This document shows positions 41,578 through 50,596 of a DNA stretch of 64,000 nucleotides, piece after piece. The position numbers and the translations under genes were made by a program. The DNA lies in assembly GCA_015075365.1 (NCBI GenBank), contig JABTUN010000003.1, positions 372,001 through 436,000 on the forward strand, written 5' to 3'. Origin of the DNA: Verrucomicrobiaceae bacterium. GTDB lineage: Bacteria; Verrucomicrobiota; Verrucomicrobiia; Verrucomicrobiales; Verrucomicrobiaceae. The notes under the pieces were generated by a model that saw only the letters and a program-made list of their open reading frames with translations, had not been told where the DNA came from and searched no databases. The first letter of the stretch is position 1; every line of letters begins with the position of its first letter.

Positions 41578-42551
41578 ACAAGTCACCTGCAATCATGGTG
41601 ACTGCTGTTGGCGCCCTTATCGGCCAGGGCATCGCCAGGGCTTTACGGAGCGCCGCGGCCGGATACCGCATCATAGGGATTGACCGCGGCTCCAACGCTT
41701 ACGGCGAAAGCCTGTGTGACAAATGGCACCAGAAGCCTTGCCGGGAGAACCTGCCTGAATACCTCCAATGGTTGCAGAGGATTGTCGTGGATGAAGACAT
41801 CAGGCTGGTGCTCCCCGGCATAGAAGATGATGTTTACTACTTTCATGAGAACAGGAGTATCTTCACAACATGGCCCGCCAAGTTCGCATTGAACAGCCCC
41901 TTCTGCGTTGAGGCGGGCAAGGACAAGTGGACCCAGCACGAGGCCCTTTCCGCAGCAGGCATCAAGACCATCCCCTCAAGTCTTTCCTTGGACTGGCAGC
42001 AGCTCAACGAATGCCTGGGAGAGCCTCCTTATGTCATCAAGCCAAGACGGGGTTCTGGCTCACGCGGAGTGGCGGTCATCAACCAGAAGAATGACTTGGA
42101 TGAACACCGCCGGCCCGGCGGCGGAAATCAGGTGGTTCAAAAGTTGGTCGGCAACGACCATGAAGAATACTCCGTGGGATTCTTTGGTTATGGGGACGGG
42201 ACTGGATCGGATTTGATCGTGCTCAGGCGCCGGCTGTGGAACGGAATGACCTGGCAGGCCGAATCAGTGGCGGTGGAAAAGGAACTTGCGTCAACCTGTG
42301 CCGCCATCACAAGACTGTTTCGTCCGCACGGCCCCACAAACTATCAGTTCAGAAAAAGTGGTCGAGACTGGTTCCTGCTGGAAATGAACCCGCGCTTTTC
42401 GTCATCGACTGCAATTCGGGCTGGTTTTGGCTTTAATGAACCTTTGATGTGTGTCGATCACTACCTCTCAGGGGTCGGTCGTCCAGCCCCAGGCCCCATA
42501 AAACATGGAGTTTGTCAGCGGATGATCATGGAGCACTACGCCCTTTCATGA
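41574..42551 (+). CDS. ATP-grasp family protein
   Basis: A 325-residue ATP-grasp enzyme. The N-terminal part (VTAVGALIGQGIARAL, IIGIDRGSNAYGESLCDKW) resembles the biotin-carboxylase-type pre-ATP-grasp fold. PPYVIKPRRGSGSRGVAVI is the ATP-binding strand, and FLLEMNPRFSSSTAIRAGFGFN is the metal/phosphate-binding end. ATP-grasp proteins ligate a carboxylate to an amine or thiol, so this one could form an amide or ester on a sugar. GTG start, overlapping the upstream stop by 4 bp. Confidence 0.82.
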   Translation: MNKSPAIMVTAVGALIGQGIARALRSAAAGYRIIGIDRGSNAYGESLCDKWHQKPCRENLPEYLQWLQRIVVDEDIRLVLPGIEDDVYYFHENRSIFTTWPAKFALNSPFCVEAGKDKWTQHEALSAAGIKTIPSSLSLDWQQLNECLGEPPYVIKPRRGSGSRGVAVINQKNDLDEHRRPGGGNQVVQKLVGNDHEEYSVGFFGYGDGTGSDLIVLRRRLWNGMTWQAESVAVEKELASTCAAITRLFRPHGPTNYQFRKSGRDWFLLEMNPRFSSSTAIRAGFGFNEPLMCVDHYLSGVGRPAPGPIKHGVCQRMIMEHYALS

Positions 42552-43252
42552 AAATCGCCATCATCAGCGACGTCCATGGAAACTATCCAGCTCTGTCCAA
42601 AGTGCTGGAAGAAATTGACCGGATGGGCTGCGAAAGAATCATATCTCTGGGGGACGTAACTGGTTATTATGCAGAACCGGCCGCCTGCCTGGACGCCCTG
42701 AGGAAACGTCAGGCGGTTCAGTTGCTTGGCAATCACGACTGGTATTTGGCCACAGGCGCCTCCTGCGAGCGTTCCAGGCTAGTGGCCAGCCTCATTCATC
42801 ATCAAAGGAATCAAATCCAAGGGGAACGGCTTGAATTCCTCAAAAGCCTTGGCTCCAGACACGATGAGGGTGAAATGACTTTCGTGCATGGTAGTTGGAA
42901 GGACAATATTGACGAGTACATCTACCAGGTCGGCCCGGAAATGCTTCCGCCTGGTTACACCTACTGCTTCGCCGGACACACTCACGTCCAGTTTTTGACA
43001 CAGTTTGGAGGCCAGTTTTTTTGTAACCCCGGTTCCGTCGGCCAGCCAAGGGATGGCGATGCCCGCGCGGCCTTTGCAACGCTCGACTCTGGAGCGATTA
43101 CCTTGCATCGTGTCGCATATGACATAGATGCCACGGTGCATTCCATGAAAAAGGCCGGCTATGACAACCCTAGACTCTGGGAAAGCCTGTATATTGGGGC
43201 ACAGATCGGGGGGCGCATCGATAAGATAAGCATTTCACCACTAACACCATGA
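42548..43252 (+). CDS. Metallophosphoesterase (YfcE-like)
   Basis: A 234-residue calcineurin-like phosphoesterase. The five metal-binding blocks are visible: IISDVHGN, ISLGDVTGYY, LLGNHDWYL, FVHGSWKD and FAGHTHVQF. The closing FCNPGSVGQPRDG is diagnostic of YfcE-like and MJ0936-like enzymes. In this operon it may remove a phosphate from a sugar or a precursor. It overlaps the ATP-grasp stop by 4 bp. Confidence 0.9.
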   Translation: MKIAIISDVHGNYPALSKVLEEIDRMGCERIISLGDVTGYYAEPAACLDALRKRQAVQLLGNHDWYLATGASCERSRLVASLIHHQRNQIQGERLEFLKSLGSRHDEGEMTFVHGSWKDNIDEYIYQVGPEMLPPGYTYCFAGHTHVQFLTQFGGQFFCNPGSVGQPRDGDARAAFATLDSGAITLHRVAYDIDATVHSMKKAGYDNPRLWESLYIGAQIGGRIDKISISPLTP

Positions 43253-44034
43253 GCAATCCAGAAATTGAGTTTAAGCGCTTCGTAGAATCAAACATCGCTA
43301 GAGCCGGACAGGACCCGGACCTTGCCCGCATGAGCCTTGACTGGATGCTTTATAGCGGTGGCAATTACGGTTATAGCTATAATTTCACCTGGCTTGGACG
43401 TCCCGTCATTCAATATCCACAGGACACTGTTGCCATGCAGGAACTGGTCTGGAGAACAAGGCCCGACGTAATTATCGAAACCGGAATTGCCCATGGCGGC
43501 TCCTTGATACTTAGCGCTAGCCTGCTTGCGCTTCTCGATTACTGTGACGCTGTCTCCTGCGGAACGTCGTTCCACCCTGGCCACTCGAAACGGCGGGTCA
43601 TCGGTGTCGACATCGAGATAAGGCCCCACAATCGCGCGGCAATAGACAGGCATCCCATGTCTCACCTCATTCACATGATCGAGGGGTCAAGTATCGATCA
43701 GAAAACGATCGAACGAGTGCGGTCATTGGTGGAGGACGGGATGCGTGTCATGGTTTGCCTGGATTCCAACCACACGCATGATCATGTGCTTGCAGAGCTG
43801 GAAGCCTACGCCCCGCTGGTCACAAAAGGCTGCTACTGCGTAGTCTTTGACACCGTCATTGAGGACATGCCAGACGGATGGTTTAAAGACCGCCCGTGGA
43901 ACAAGGGGAACAATCCAAGATCCGCGCTCAAGGAATACCTGCTCAAACACCCGGAATTTGCCATTGACTCGGCCATGCACGACAAGTTGCAGATCACAGT
44001 TGCAAAAGAGGGTTTCCTCGAACGCATCGCATAA
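43249..44034 (+). CDS. CmcI-like family protein (cephalosporin hydroxylase-type)
   Basis: A 261-residue protein. The blocks WLGRPVIQYPQDTVAMQELVW and VIIETGIAHGGSLILSASL match the CmcI family, which has a methyltransferase-like fold and is frequent in O-antigen clusters. VMVCLDSNHTHDHVLAELEAY and a central RVIGVDIEIRPHN are consistent. The name comes from a cephamycin gene; here methyl transfer on a sugar is the better guess. It overlaps the phosphoesterase by 4 bp. Confidence 0.85.
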   Translation: MSNPEIEFKRFVESNIARAGQDPDLARMSLDWMLYSGGNYGYSYNFTWLGRPVIQYPQDTVAMQELVWRTRPDVIIETGIAHGGSLILSASLLALLDYCDAVSCGTSFHPGHSKRRVIGVDIEIRPHNRAAIDRHPMSHLIHMIEGSSIDQKTIERVRSLVEDGMRVMVCLDSNHTHDHVLAELEAYAPLVTKGCYCVVFDTVIEDMPDGWFKDRPWNKGNNPRSALKEYLLKHPEFAIDSAMHDKLQITVAKEGFLERIA

Positions 44035-44037
44035 GCT

Positions 44038-45165
44038 ATGAGAAACCCCATTCCCGTTGCCGGACCCTGGATCACCCCAAAGGAGATCGATTATGTGACA
44101 GATGCAGTAACAAACGCATGGTATGGCAACGCCAATCTGTACCACGAGCGTTTTGAGAGAGCTTTTGCAGATCGAATCGGGGTTCGATACGCCATGGCAC
44201 TCCCATCCTGTACGTCGGGAATCCACCTCGCCTTGAGCGCCTTGGGCATAGGTCCCGGGGATGAAGTGATCGTGCCAGAGATCACCTGGATCGCTTCGGC
44301 CGCGCCTATCAGTTATGTGGGGGCCACTCCGGTGTTTGCTGACGTGGACCCAAAGACCTGGTGCATCTGCCCTGATTCAGTCGAATCATTGATCGGGCCA
44401 CGAACCAAGGCAATCATCACGGTGGATCTCTATGGCAACATGGCCGATTACGACCGCCTGGTGCCGATGGCCAGGAGGCATGGGATCAAGCTCATCGAGG
44501 ACGCGGCGGAGGCGGTTGGCGCGACCTACCGTGGGCGCCCGGCCGGTAGTTTTGGCGATGCGGCCGTGTTTAGCTTCCACGGGTCCAAGACGCTGACGAC
44601 GGGTGAGGGGGGGATGCTGCTGACCCAGGACCAATCACTTTTTGAACGCTCAAGTTTCCTCAGGGATCATGGGCGGGACCCCGGCGACTTCAGTTTTGAG
44701 AACGGAGAGGTCGCCTTCAAATACAAGATGAGCGCCATGCAGGCTGCGCTGGGGCTTGCCCAGACTGAACGTCTTGATGAACTTATCACCAGAAAGCGTG
44801 AGGTGTTTGCATGGTATGCCCGACACCTGTCTGACGTCGCAGGAGTTGTATTGAATGATCCCGGGCCGGAGGTCGAGGCATCCTATTGGATGGTCTCGGC
44901 CGTTTGGGAGGAATCTTTCGGGCTGGACAAAAGACAGGTGCGGGACGTGCTGAAAGAGCATGGCATTGACTCACGGCCATTCTTCAGTCCTTTAAGCTCC
45001 CTGAAAGCTTATCAACACATCCCTGGTATTCACTCCAACAGGGAGCGTAATTCCGTCAGTTACAGGCTTCGGGATAACGGCATCAATCTGCCCTCTGCGT
45101 TGTGTGTCCAGCAGACGGATGTTGATTTCGTTTGCGGCGTCCTCCGGAATATCTTTGAGCGTTGA
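44038..45165 (+). CDS. DegT/DnrJ/EryC1 aminotransferase (perosamine synthase-like)
   Basis: A 375-residue PLP enzyme. Lys184 in FSFHGSKTLTTGEGG is the PLP-binding lysine; MALPSCTSGIHLALSAL and LIEDAAEAVGATYRG are standard. DegT-type enzymes convert a keto group on a nucleotide sugar to an amino group, so an amino-6-deoxysugar could be made from the CDP-4-keto intermediate. It closes a run of overlapping genes that begins at rfbF. Confidence 0.93.
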   Translation: MRNPIPVAGPWITPKEIDYVTDAVTNAWYGNANLYHERFERAFADRIGVRYAMALPSCTSGIHLALSALGIGPGDEVIVPEITWIASAAPISYVGATPVFADVDPKTWCICPDSVESLIGPRTKAIITVDLYGNMADYDRLVPMARRHGIKLIEDAAEAVGATYRGRPAGSFGDAAVFSFHGSKTLTTGEGGMLLTQDQSLFERSSFLRDHGRDPGDFSFENGEVAFKYKMSAMQAALGLAQTERLDELITRKREVFAWYARHLSDVAGVVLNDPGPEVEASYWMVSAVWEESFGLDKRQVRDVLKEHGIDSRPFFSPLSSLKAYQHIPGIHSNRERNSVSYRLRDNGINLPSALCVQQTDVDFVCGVLRNIFER

Positions 45166-45328
45166 TCCGGTGCCACCGGAGCACTTCGTGAATGTTGTGC
45201 CTGGTATCAGATAATAGTTCCTGTCGCTGATAGCGGACTAAAGGTAGGTGTTTGGAAGAAGTGACGAATAACATGACCGGTTTTTGTTTGATAAAGGAGT
45301 ATTAAACAGAGAAAGCCGACCAGAACAG

Positions 45329-46447
45329 ATGATGAACAAATTGGACTTGAGAGGTAAGCTAACATTAGTGATCCCGACTCGCAATAGGAGCGCCTATCTC
45401 AATCGCCTGCTTTCGTTCTGTGAAGGCTCGTTTCCCCCGATCTCGATCATCGTCGCGGACTCCAGCGACTCCGAGGAATCAAGAATCAACCTGACGCGTT
45501 GCAGTCAGGTCAGCATGCATCGCCTGAGGCGGTTGGGGTATGCCAGCGAAGTTCCAGTTCTGGCCAAAATGATCGATGCAGTGAGAAATGTGGAGACGCC
45601 ATTCATGGCGCTGTGCGCTGATGACGACTTCCTGCTGCCAGGTTGTTTGCCGGAGGCGGTGCATATTCTAGATTCGGATCCTTCCACAAGTTGTGTCCAA
45701 GGACTGGAGGTTTTCTTTCGTTCGGGCGCAAGCATCGGGAAGCCGGATCGCTTGCTTCTTGATCTGCATGCCGGGGGCTCGGTTCTCGATGAAACACCCG
45801 CTGCCAGAATGGTCCGGGCACTTTCCAACTATCGTGCCAGTTTTTACGCCATCCGGAGAACCCAGGAATTTTTGGAGGATAGTATGAAATTGAATCCTTT
45901 GAAGGATCAGTACATGCTGCTTGAACTGGCTTCTGCCTCGCTGGATGCGATCAGGGGAAAGATCAAGCGGTTGCCGCAGGTGATGAGTTTCCGTGAAAGT
46001 CATCCACAAGTGGCATATAGGACACATTCTGAGGTTACCTATTGGGAGAAGGTGATTTTCTCCCCTGCTTTTTCAGAGGTGCTCCAGGCTTATATTTCAA
46101 TTGTCGGGGGTAGTTTGGAGTCATTTCAAAAAGACGGCGGGGGGGACGCCTCGGGTAAAGTGAGGGAATCTCTGGTGGCATTTACTATCTGGCACTTTCG
46201 GAGAATGGCATCCGGATCGCAGACCTGTGAACAAAAACTGCCCAAAAAAGTCAGGGAATTTGTGTTTGAGATTCCAATTGTGGGCGGCGGAGCCCGTTGG
46301 ATGTGGCTGAAATTGGCAAAAGCGTATGACAGGGCGAAGTTATCTTCAAAATTTGGCCTCGCGCTTCGCCAGCCGGACTTTTTGAAATTGATAGAGTGTC
46401 TTGAGGCAGAATTTGGGTTCAGAAGAGGGTGTGCCGTGATCCGGTGA
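45329..46447 (+). CDS. TIGR00180-like family 2 glycosyltransferase
   Basis: A 372-residue protein. LTLVIPTRNRSAYLNRLLSFC and the PFMALCADDDFLLPGCL block (DDD in place of DxD) match the TIGR00180 glycosyltransferase group. GC looks clearly lower than in the genes before rfbF. The start is ATG 45329 or 45332; a TTG farther upstream is less likely. 163 bp of non-coding DNA separates it from the aminotransferase. Confidence 0.82.
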   Translation: MMNKLDLRGKLTLVIPTRNRSAYLNRLLSFCEGSFPPISIIVADSSDSEESRINLTRCSQVSMHRLRRLGYASEVPVLAKMIDAVRNVETPFMALCADDDFLLPGCLPEAVHILDSDPSTSCVQGLEVFFRSGASIGKPDRLLLDLHAGGSVLDETPAARMVRALSNYRASFYAIRRTQEFLEDSMKLNPLKDQYMLLELASASLDAIRGKIKRLPQVMSFRESHPQVAYRTHSEVTYWEKVIFSPAFSEVLQAYISIVGGSLESFQKDGGGDASGKVRESLVAFTIWHFRRMASGSQTCEQKLPKKVREFVFEIPIVGGGARWMWLKLAKAYDRAKLSSKFGLALRQPDFLKLIECLEAEFGFRRGCAVIR

Positions 46448-46544
46448 TGAAATGGATCGGATGCCCCGCGTAGTCCTGCAATGAACTTCATTTGGTCTTG
46501 TCAGGCGAGGTCGTTGTGACTGGAAATTCTGCATTTTTACTGAG

Positions 46545-48032
46545 ATGTCCGTTTCGATGAGACACCGTCTTCTCTCTGCCTCGGCGCTCAGCTTGGTGGA
46601 TCAGTTTCTGAAGGTGGCGTCCGCTCTCGTGATTTCACCAGTGATCATCCATGCGCTAGGTGTGGAAGGCTATGGTGAATGGATGCTGGCGGTGTCCTTT
46701 GCCGGCTACTTTGAGATGCTGGACCTCGGGTTCAGCCTGGCCGCCGTGCGCTTTTACTCGAAGGCAATTGGTGCCGCCGATCATCAAATGCTTGCATCGC
46801 TGTTTGGTGACCTGCGACGTCATTACCGAAGGCTTGGCTCCTTGCTCCTCATTACAGGGCTGGGCGGGGCAGCCGCGTGTGTCGTTTTTGGAGGAGGCAA
46901 CGTGATGGTCATGGTGTGCGTCCTGGCCCTTGCGAATGGAGTCGTCTTCTGGAATCGTGCTCATGCTGCAATGCTCAAGGCGCGAATGGAATATGGAAAG
47001 GTCCTTGGTGCTGGAATGCTCAGGCTGGTGCTTTTCAGCGGGTTCATGCTCTTGATGGCCGGGCATGGAATGACCGCTTGGACGGTGCTCGGCGGGCATG
47101 TGGCACTCCAGCTTGGCGAGCAGTGCCTCTTGCACGCATGGGCAGCGCCGTTCGTTCCAAAAACAACCGCTCCCCGTCTTTCTCCGCCATTGCGTAGAGA
47201 CGTTCGGAGGTTCTCATTCGATGTTGCGGTGGGCGGTTTGACCCAAATGTTACGCCAGAGAGTGGACACCCAGATCCTGGCAGGATACTCATCCATGGCC
47301 AGCGTCAGCCATTATTTGGTCGCGGCGCGGCTTCCACTGATGTTTTTTGACATGCTCAATGGTTTGTTCGGCGGTCATGTGATGGCGGGTTTCAGCCAGA
47401 TGGCGGCGTCTTCTGGCCAGGACAGGCAGCACGAGGCCCTATTCCGCATGCTACGTATCAGTGCCGCCATCGCGGTGGTCGGGGCGGTTGGCATGTGGGT
47501 CTTCGGGCCGGTGTTTTTAGGGATCTGGGTCGGGGATCAATTCGAGCCAAGCCATGAGGCCTTGCAATGGCTGGCCGCCAGTTCGGCCCTGACCGCCATG
47601 CACTGCCCGCTTTTCTCCTATTTTGGGGCCATCAATGCCTATGGAAAGGTGGTGAAGGTATCCATGGTGACGTCTCTTGCCAATTTCATCACAAGCCTGC
47701 TCCTGGTCCAGCGAATGGGATTGATGGGGGTTGTTTGGGGCACGGTGATTGAGAATGTTCTTTGGGGCGCGTTTCTGTGGCCGGTGCTGGCCAGGACCGA
47801 GGCGGGTTTTCCATTGTGCCGTTACCTGCGTGTCGTCCTGGTCGAGTCCGCGATTCCATTCACCGCCCTTGCTGCCGCTACAAGTTGGTTGATGCGTGAA
47901 TGGTTGAACCCCGCCTCATACTGGCAGTTGATCCAATGCGGACTGGGAATTGCGGTTGTTGTTTCCTGCGCTGCCTGGTTTTTGCTTTTGGCTCCCGAGC
48001 AACGGCTGCGCTTGCGCGGTGGATTTCATTAG
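46545..48032 (+). CDS. Polysaccharide flippase (Wzx/oligosaccharide flippase family)
   Basis: A 495-residue membrane protein with about 12 helices of the MOP superfamily type: SALSLVDQFLKVASALVISPVIIHALGVEGYGEWML at the start. It is expected to flip the lipid-linked repeat unit to the periplasm. The next genes encode an O-acetylation pair and a secreted protein, so export and modification are coordinated. Naming it Wzx would go beyond sequence similarity I can show. Confidence 0.87.
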   Translation: MSVSMRHRLLSASALSLVDQFLKVASALVISPVIIHALGVEGYGEWMLAVSFAGYFEMLDLGFSLAAVRFYSKAIGAADHQMLASLFGDLRRHYRRLGSLLLITGLGGAAACVVFGGGNVMVMVCVLALANGVVFWNRAHAAMLKARMEYGKVLGAGMLRLVLFSGFMLLMAGHGMTAWTVLGGHVALQLGEQCLLHAWAAPFVPKTTAPRLSPPLRRDVRRFSFDVAVGGLTQMLRQRVDTQILAGYSSMASVSHYLVAARLPLMFFDMLNGLFGGHVMAGFSQMAASSGQDRQHEALFRMLRISAAIAVVGAVGMWVFGPVFLGIWVGDQFEPSHEALQWLAASSALTAMHCPLFSYFGAINAYGKVVKVSMVTSLANFITSLLLVQRMGLMGVVWGTVIENVLWGAFLWPVLARTEAGFPLCRYLRVVLVESAIPFTALAAATSWLMREWLNPASYWQLIQCGLGIAVVVSCAAWFLLLAPEQRLRLRGGFH

Positions 48033-48076
48033 CAGCCTGTTAGCCGGTGAACTGCATTCTGCGTTTCTCGTGACTG

Positions 48077-49480
48077 ATGGTTTTTAACTCACTCACCTTC
48101 GGCCTCTTTTTTTTGGTTGTTCTCATGGTGCTGCCCTGGCTGCATTTGCGGGCAGCCAACCTCTTTCTACTGGTGGCAAGCATCGTGTTTTACGCCGCTT
48201 GGGACTGGCGTTTTCTAGGATTGCTGACCTTCTCCACCGTGCTCAATTTTTTCACTGGTGCGCAGATTCACCAGACGGAGGGCGTGGTCAGGCGGCGCTG
48301 GCTTGCTTTCAATGTCGTGGTCAACTTGCTCGTTCTCGGATTCTTTAAATACTACGGATTCTTCGCTGAAAACTTCAACAGCCTGTGGGCATCTTTGGGC
48401 GGGCAGGCCAGCCTGCCGACGCTGCAGATTGTGCTGCCACTCGCCATCTCCTTTTACACATTCCACTGCCTTTCCTACGCGATCGATATTTTCCGTCGGC
48501 AGCTCGTTCCGGCCGAGCGTCTGACCGACTTCGCTCTTTATCTCCTGCTTTTCCCTCACTTGGTCGCAGGTCCGATTGTTCGTGCGGCCCGCCTGCTGCC
48601 ACAGATTGCCGGAGCCCGTCAAACGACGCCGCAGGACTGGCATTCAGGCATCTTCCTGATTCTATGGGGACTCTGTAAAAAGTCGGTGGTTGCTGACAAC
48701 CTCGCGCCCAAGGCAGACCAGTTGTTCGCCATGCAGCAGGCGTCTGCTGGAGAGGTGTTTCTCGGTGTGCTCGCCTTCGCTTTTCAGATCTATGCCGATT
48801 TTTCCGGTTATACGGACATCGCACGTGGCTCAGCCCGGTTGATGGGTTTTCATTTTGATCTGAACTTTCGATTTCCCTACTTTGCCGCCAATCCCCAGGA
48901 CTTCTGGAGGCGGTGGCACATTTCCCTTTCCGAATGGCTGCGCGACTACCTGTACATCCCTCTGGGAGGTAACCGGCATGGGGAGGCCCGCACCTACGTG
49001 AATCTGCTGCTGACGATGGTGGTCGGCGGTCTCTGGCACGGTGCGGCGTGGAACTTTATCCTTTGGGGAGCGTATCATGGTGTGCTGTTGAGTGCCCATC
49101 GGTTCTGGCTTCGCTCGCGGGCCAGGGGATGCGTGTCTCATCCGCTGCTCAAAGCCATGGCCGTGCTTGGGATGTTTGGATTCACGCTGTATGGATGGCT
49201 GTTGTTCCGTGCAGTCAGCTTTGGACAAATTGTGGCTTTCACAGGTGCGTTTGTCGATCCATCAAGCCTTTTGGCGCCTGAGGTCCTGAAAGGACTCGCC
49301 AAAATGCTCATTTACATTTTCCCGATGCTGGTCGTCGAGGTGTGGATGATCCAACGGAGGGCGTCCGAACTGGTGTTCGGCTCTGCCATCGGCAACGGGC
49401 TCTTGTATTTGGCCCTGATTTACACGACGCTTTTGTTAGGAGCCCAGTCTGGTGAAACGTTCATCTATTTCAATTTTTAG
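48077..49480 (+). CDS. MBOAT O-acyltransferase (AlgI-like)
   Basis: A 467-residue membrane protein with about 11 helices. YADFSGYTDIARGSARLMGF, FPYFAANPQDFWRRWHISLSEWLRDYLYIPLGGNRHG and GGLWHGAAWNFILWG are hallmark AlgI/DltB blocks; the catalytic His is His321 in GLWHG. It brings acetyl groups across the membrane. The SGNH-type gene overlapping its end by 29 bp is the probable transfer partner. Confidence 0.93.
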   Translation: MVFNSLTFGLFFLVVLMVLPWLHLRAANLFLLVASIVFYAAWDWRFLGLLTFSTVLNFFTGAQIHQTEGVVRRRWLAFNVVVNLLVLGFFKYYGFFAENFNSLWASLGGQASLPTLQIVLPLAISFYTFHCLSYAIDIFRRQLVPAERLTDFALYLLLFPHLVAGPIVRAARLLPQIAGARQTTPQDWHSGIFLILWGLCKKSVVADNLAPKADQLFAMQQASAGEVFLGVLAFAFQIYADFSGYTDIARGSARLMGFHFDLNFRFPYFAANPQDFWRRWHISLSEWLRDYLYIPLGGNRHGEARTYVNLLLTMVVGGLWHGAAWNFILWGAYHGVLLSAHRFWLRSRARGCVSHPLLKAMAVLGMFGFTLYGWLLFRAVSFGQIVAFTGAFVDPSSLLAPEVLKGLAKMLIYIFPMLVVEVWMIQRRASELVFGSAIGNGLLYLALIYTTLLLGAQSGETFIYFNF

Positions 49481-50480
49481 TCCGGCTTGGTGGCCAGTTA
49501 TGCGTGCGGTGGGAAGTGCTCTTCTACTGCTGCTGGTCATCGAAACTGTCCTGAATGGGTGTCTTGTGGGGCGTTTTACCCGCACAGCTCTGCTGCGGAT
49601 GGAGGAGATGACCAGCCTGGAAGCGCCGTTGATTCAAATCTTCGGAGATTCGGTTTCTGATAGCGGGATCAACGAGCGTGTGATTGCGGGGGCGCTTGGT
49701 TATTCTGCCGCGGAGTTCATCAATTTTTCCATTCCGGGAACGACTGCCTACTGCGCGTATCCGCTGCTCAAAAGGCAAATTGAGGCAGGGAGGGTTCCAC
49801 AGGTGGTGATACTGGCATATAATGACCGCTCGTACACCATCCCGCTTGTTCCCAAGTATCTCGGCCGGGTGGGGTCTTGGAGCGAGTTGACTGAAGCGGT
49901 GAGGTTTGGTGTGCCCTTGGAAACCATGCTTTCGAGCCTGGCATGCCGGGTGTCGTTCACGTTGCGTTATCGGGAGGAGTTGAACGCGATTGCTCGCACC
50001 GGGGAAGGTTGGGACTACTTTGATCCAGGCCTGAACCAGCCAACGGCCAGGGCAGCCCGCTATTCGGCACTCCCCGTTGAACCACCCTCAAGGAGGCCCC
50101 CGGCTGTTCCACGCCAGATCAATTCCGAGTTTCATCGTCATCTTTTTCGTCGCAGTCCCGAGACAACGGCGTCCCTGGGGGCCTTCTTCGATCTTGCGAA
50201 ACGACACGGCGTCCATGTCTATTTGTTGAGAATGCCAAAAACGGAAAAGGCAGAAGAACTGCATGACAAGAACGGCTTCAACAAGGAGTGCGTCGAGTTT
50301 CTGGATGAACTGGTCCAGAAGCATGGGGCTTCCTGGTTGCTGCGCAGGCCCGCCACCCTGCCACCAGAGTGCTTTGTGGATGCCGTGCATCTGGATGCAA
50401 AGGCAGCGTTTGATCTCAGCCTGGAAATCTCCCGGCTTTTGAGGGGGGCACCTCGAGCTCCGGCGAATCTGTCCCAATGA
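49452..50480 (+). CDS. SGNH-hydrolase-like O-acetyltransferase partner
   Basis: A 342-residue protein with one N-terminal transmembrane segment (VGSALLLLLVIETVLN), then an SGNH-type domain with FGDSVSD (probable nucleophile Ser67). The C-terminal DAVHLDAKAAF could hold the catalytic Asp/His. With AlgI it makes a two-component O-acetylation pair, similar in logic to AlgJ/DltD but not clearly of either family. GTG start inside the algI-like gene. Confidence 0.72.
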   Translation: MKRSSISIFSPAWWPVMRAVGSALLLLLVIETVLNGCLVGRFTRTALLRMEEMTSLEAPLIQIFGDSVSDSGINERVIAGALGYSAAEFINFSIPGTTAYCAYPLLKRQIEAGRVPQVVILAYNDRSYTIPLVPKYLGRVGSWSELTEAVRFGVPLETMLSSLACRVSFTLRYREELNAIARTGEGWDYFDPGLNQPTARAARYSALPVEPPSRRPPAVPRQINSEFHRHLFRRSPETTASLGAFFDLAKRHGVHVYLLRMPKTEKAEELHDKNGFNKECVEFLDELVQKHGASWLLRRPATLPPECFVDAVHLDAKAAFDLSLEISRLLRGAPRAPANLSQ

Positions 50481-50596
50481 TGGCATGGTCAGCACTTTGG
50501 GCGCTTTGTGGCCCTCCTATTGAACAAGCGACCGCTCCAATCTGTCTGGCAAAAAGTGGTGGCCGCAGATAGCATGACCAATAGTCGGAGACATTC

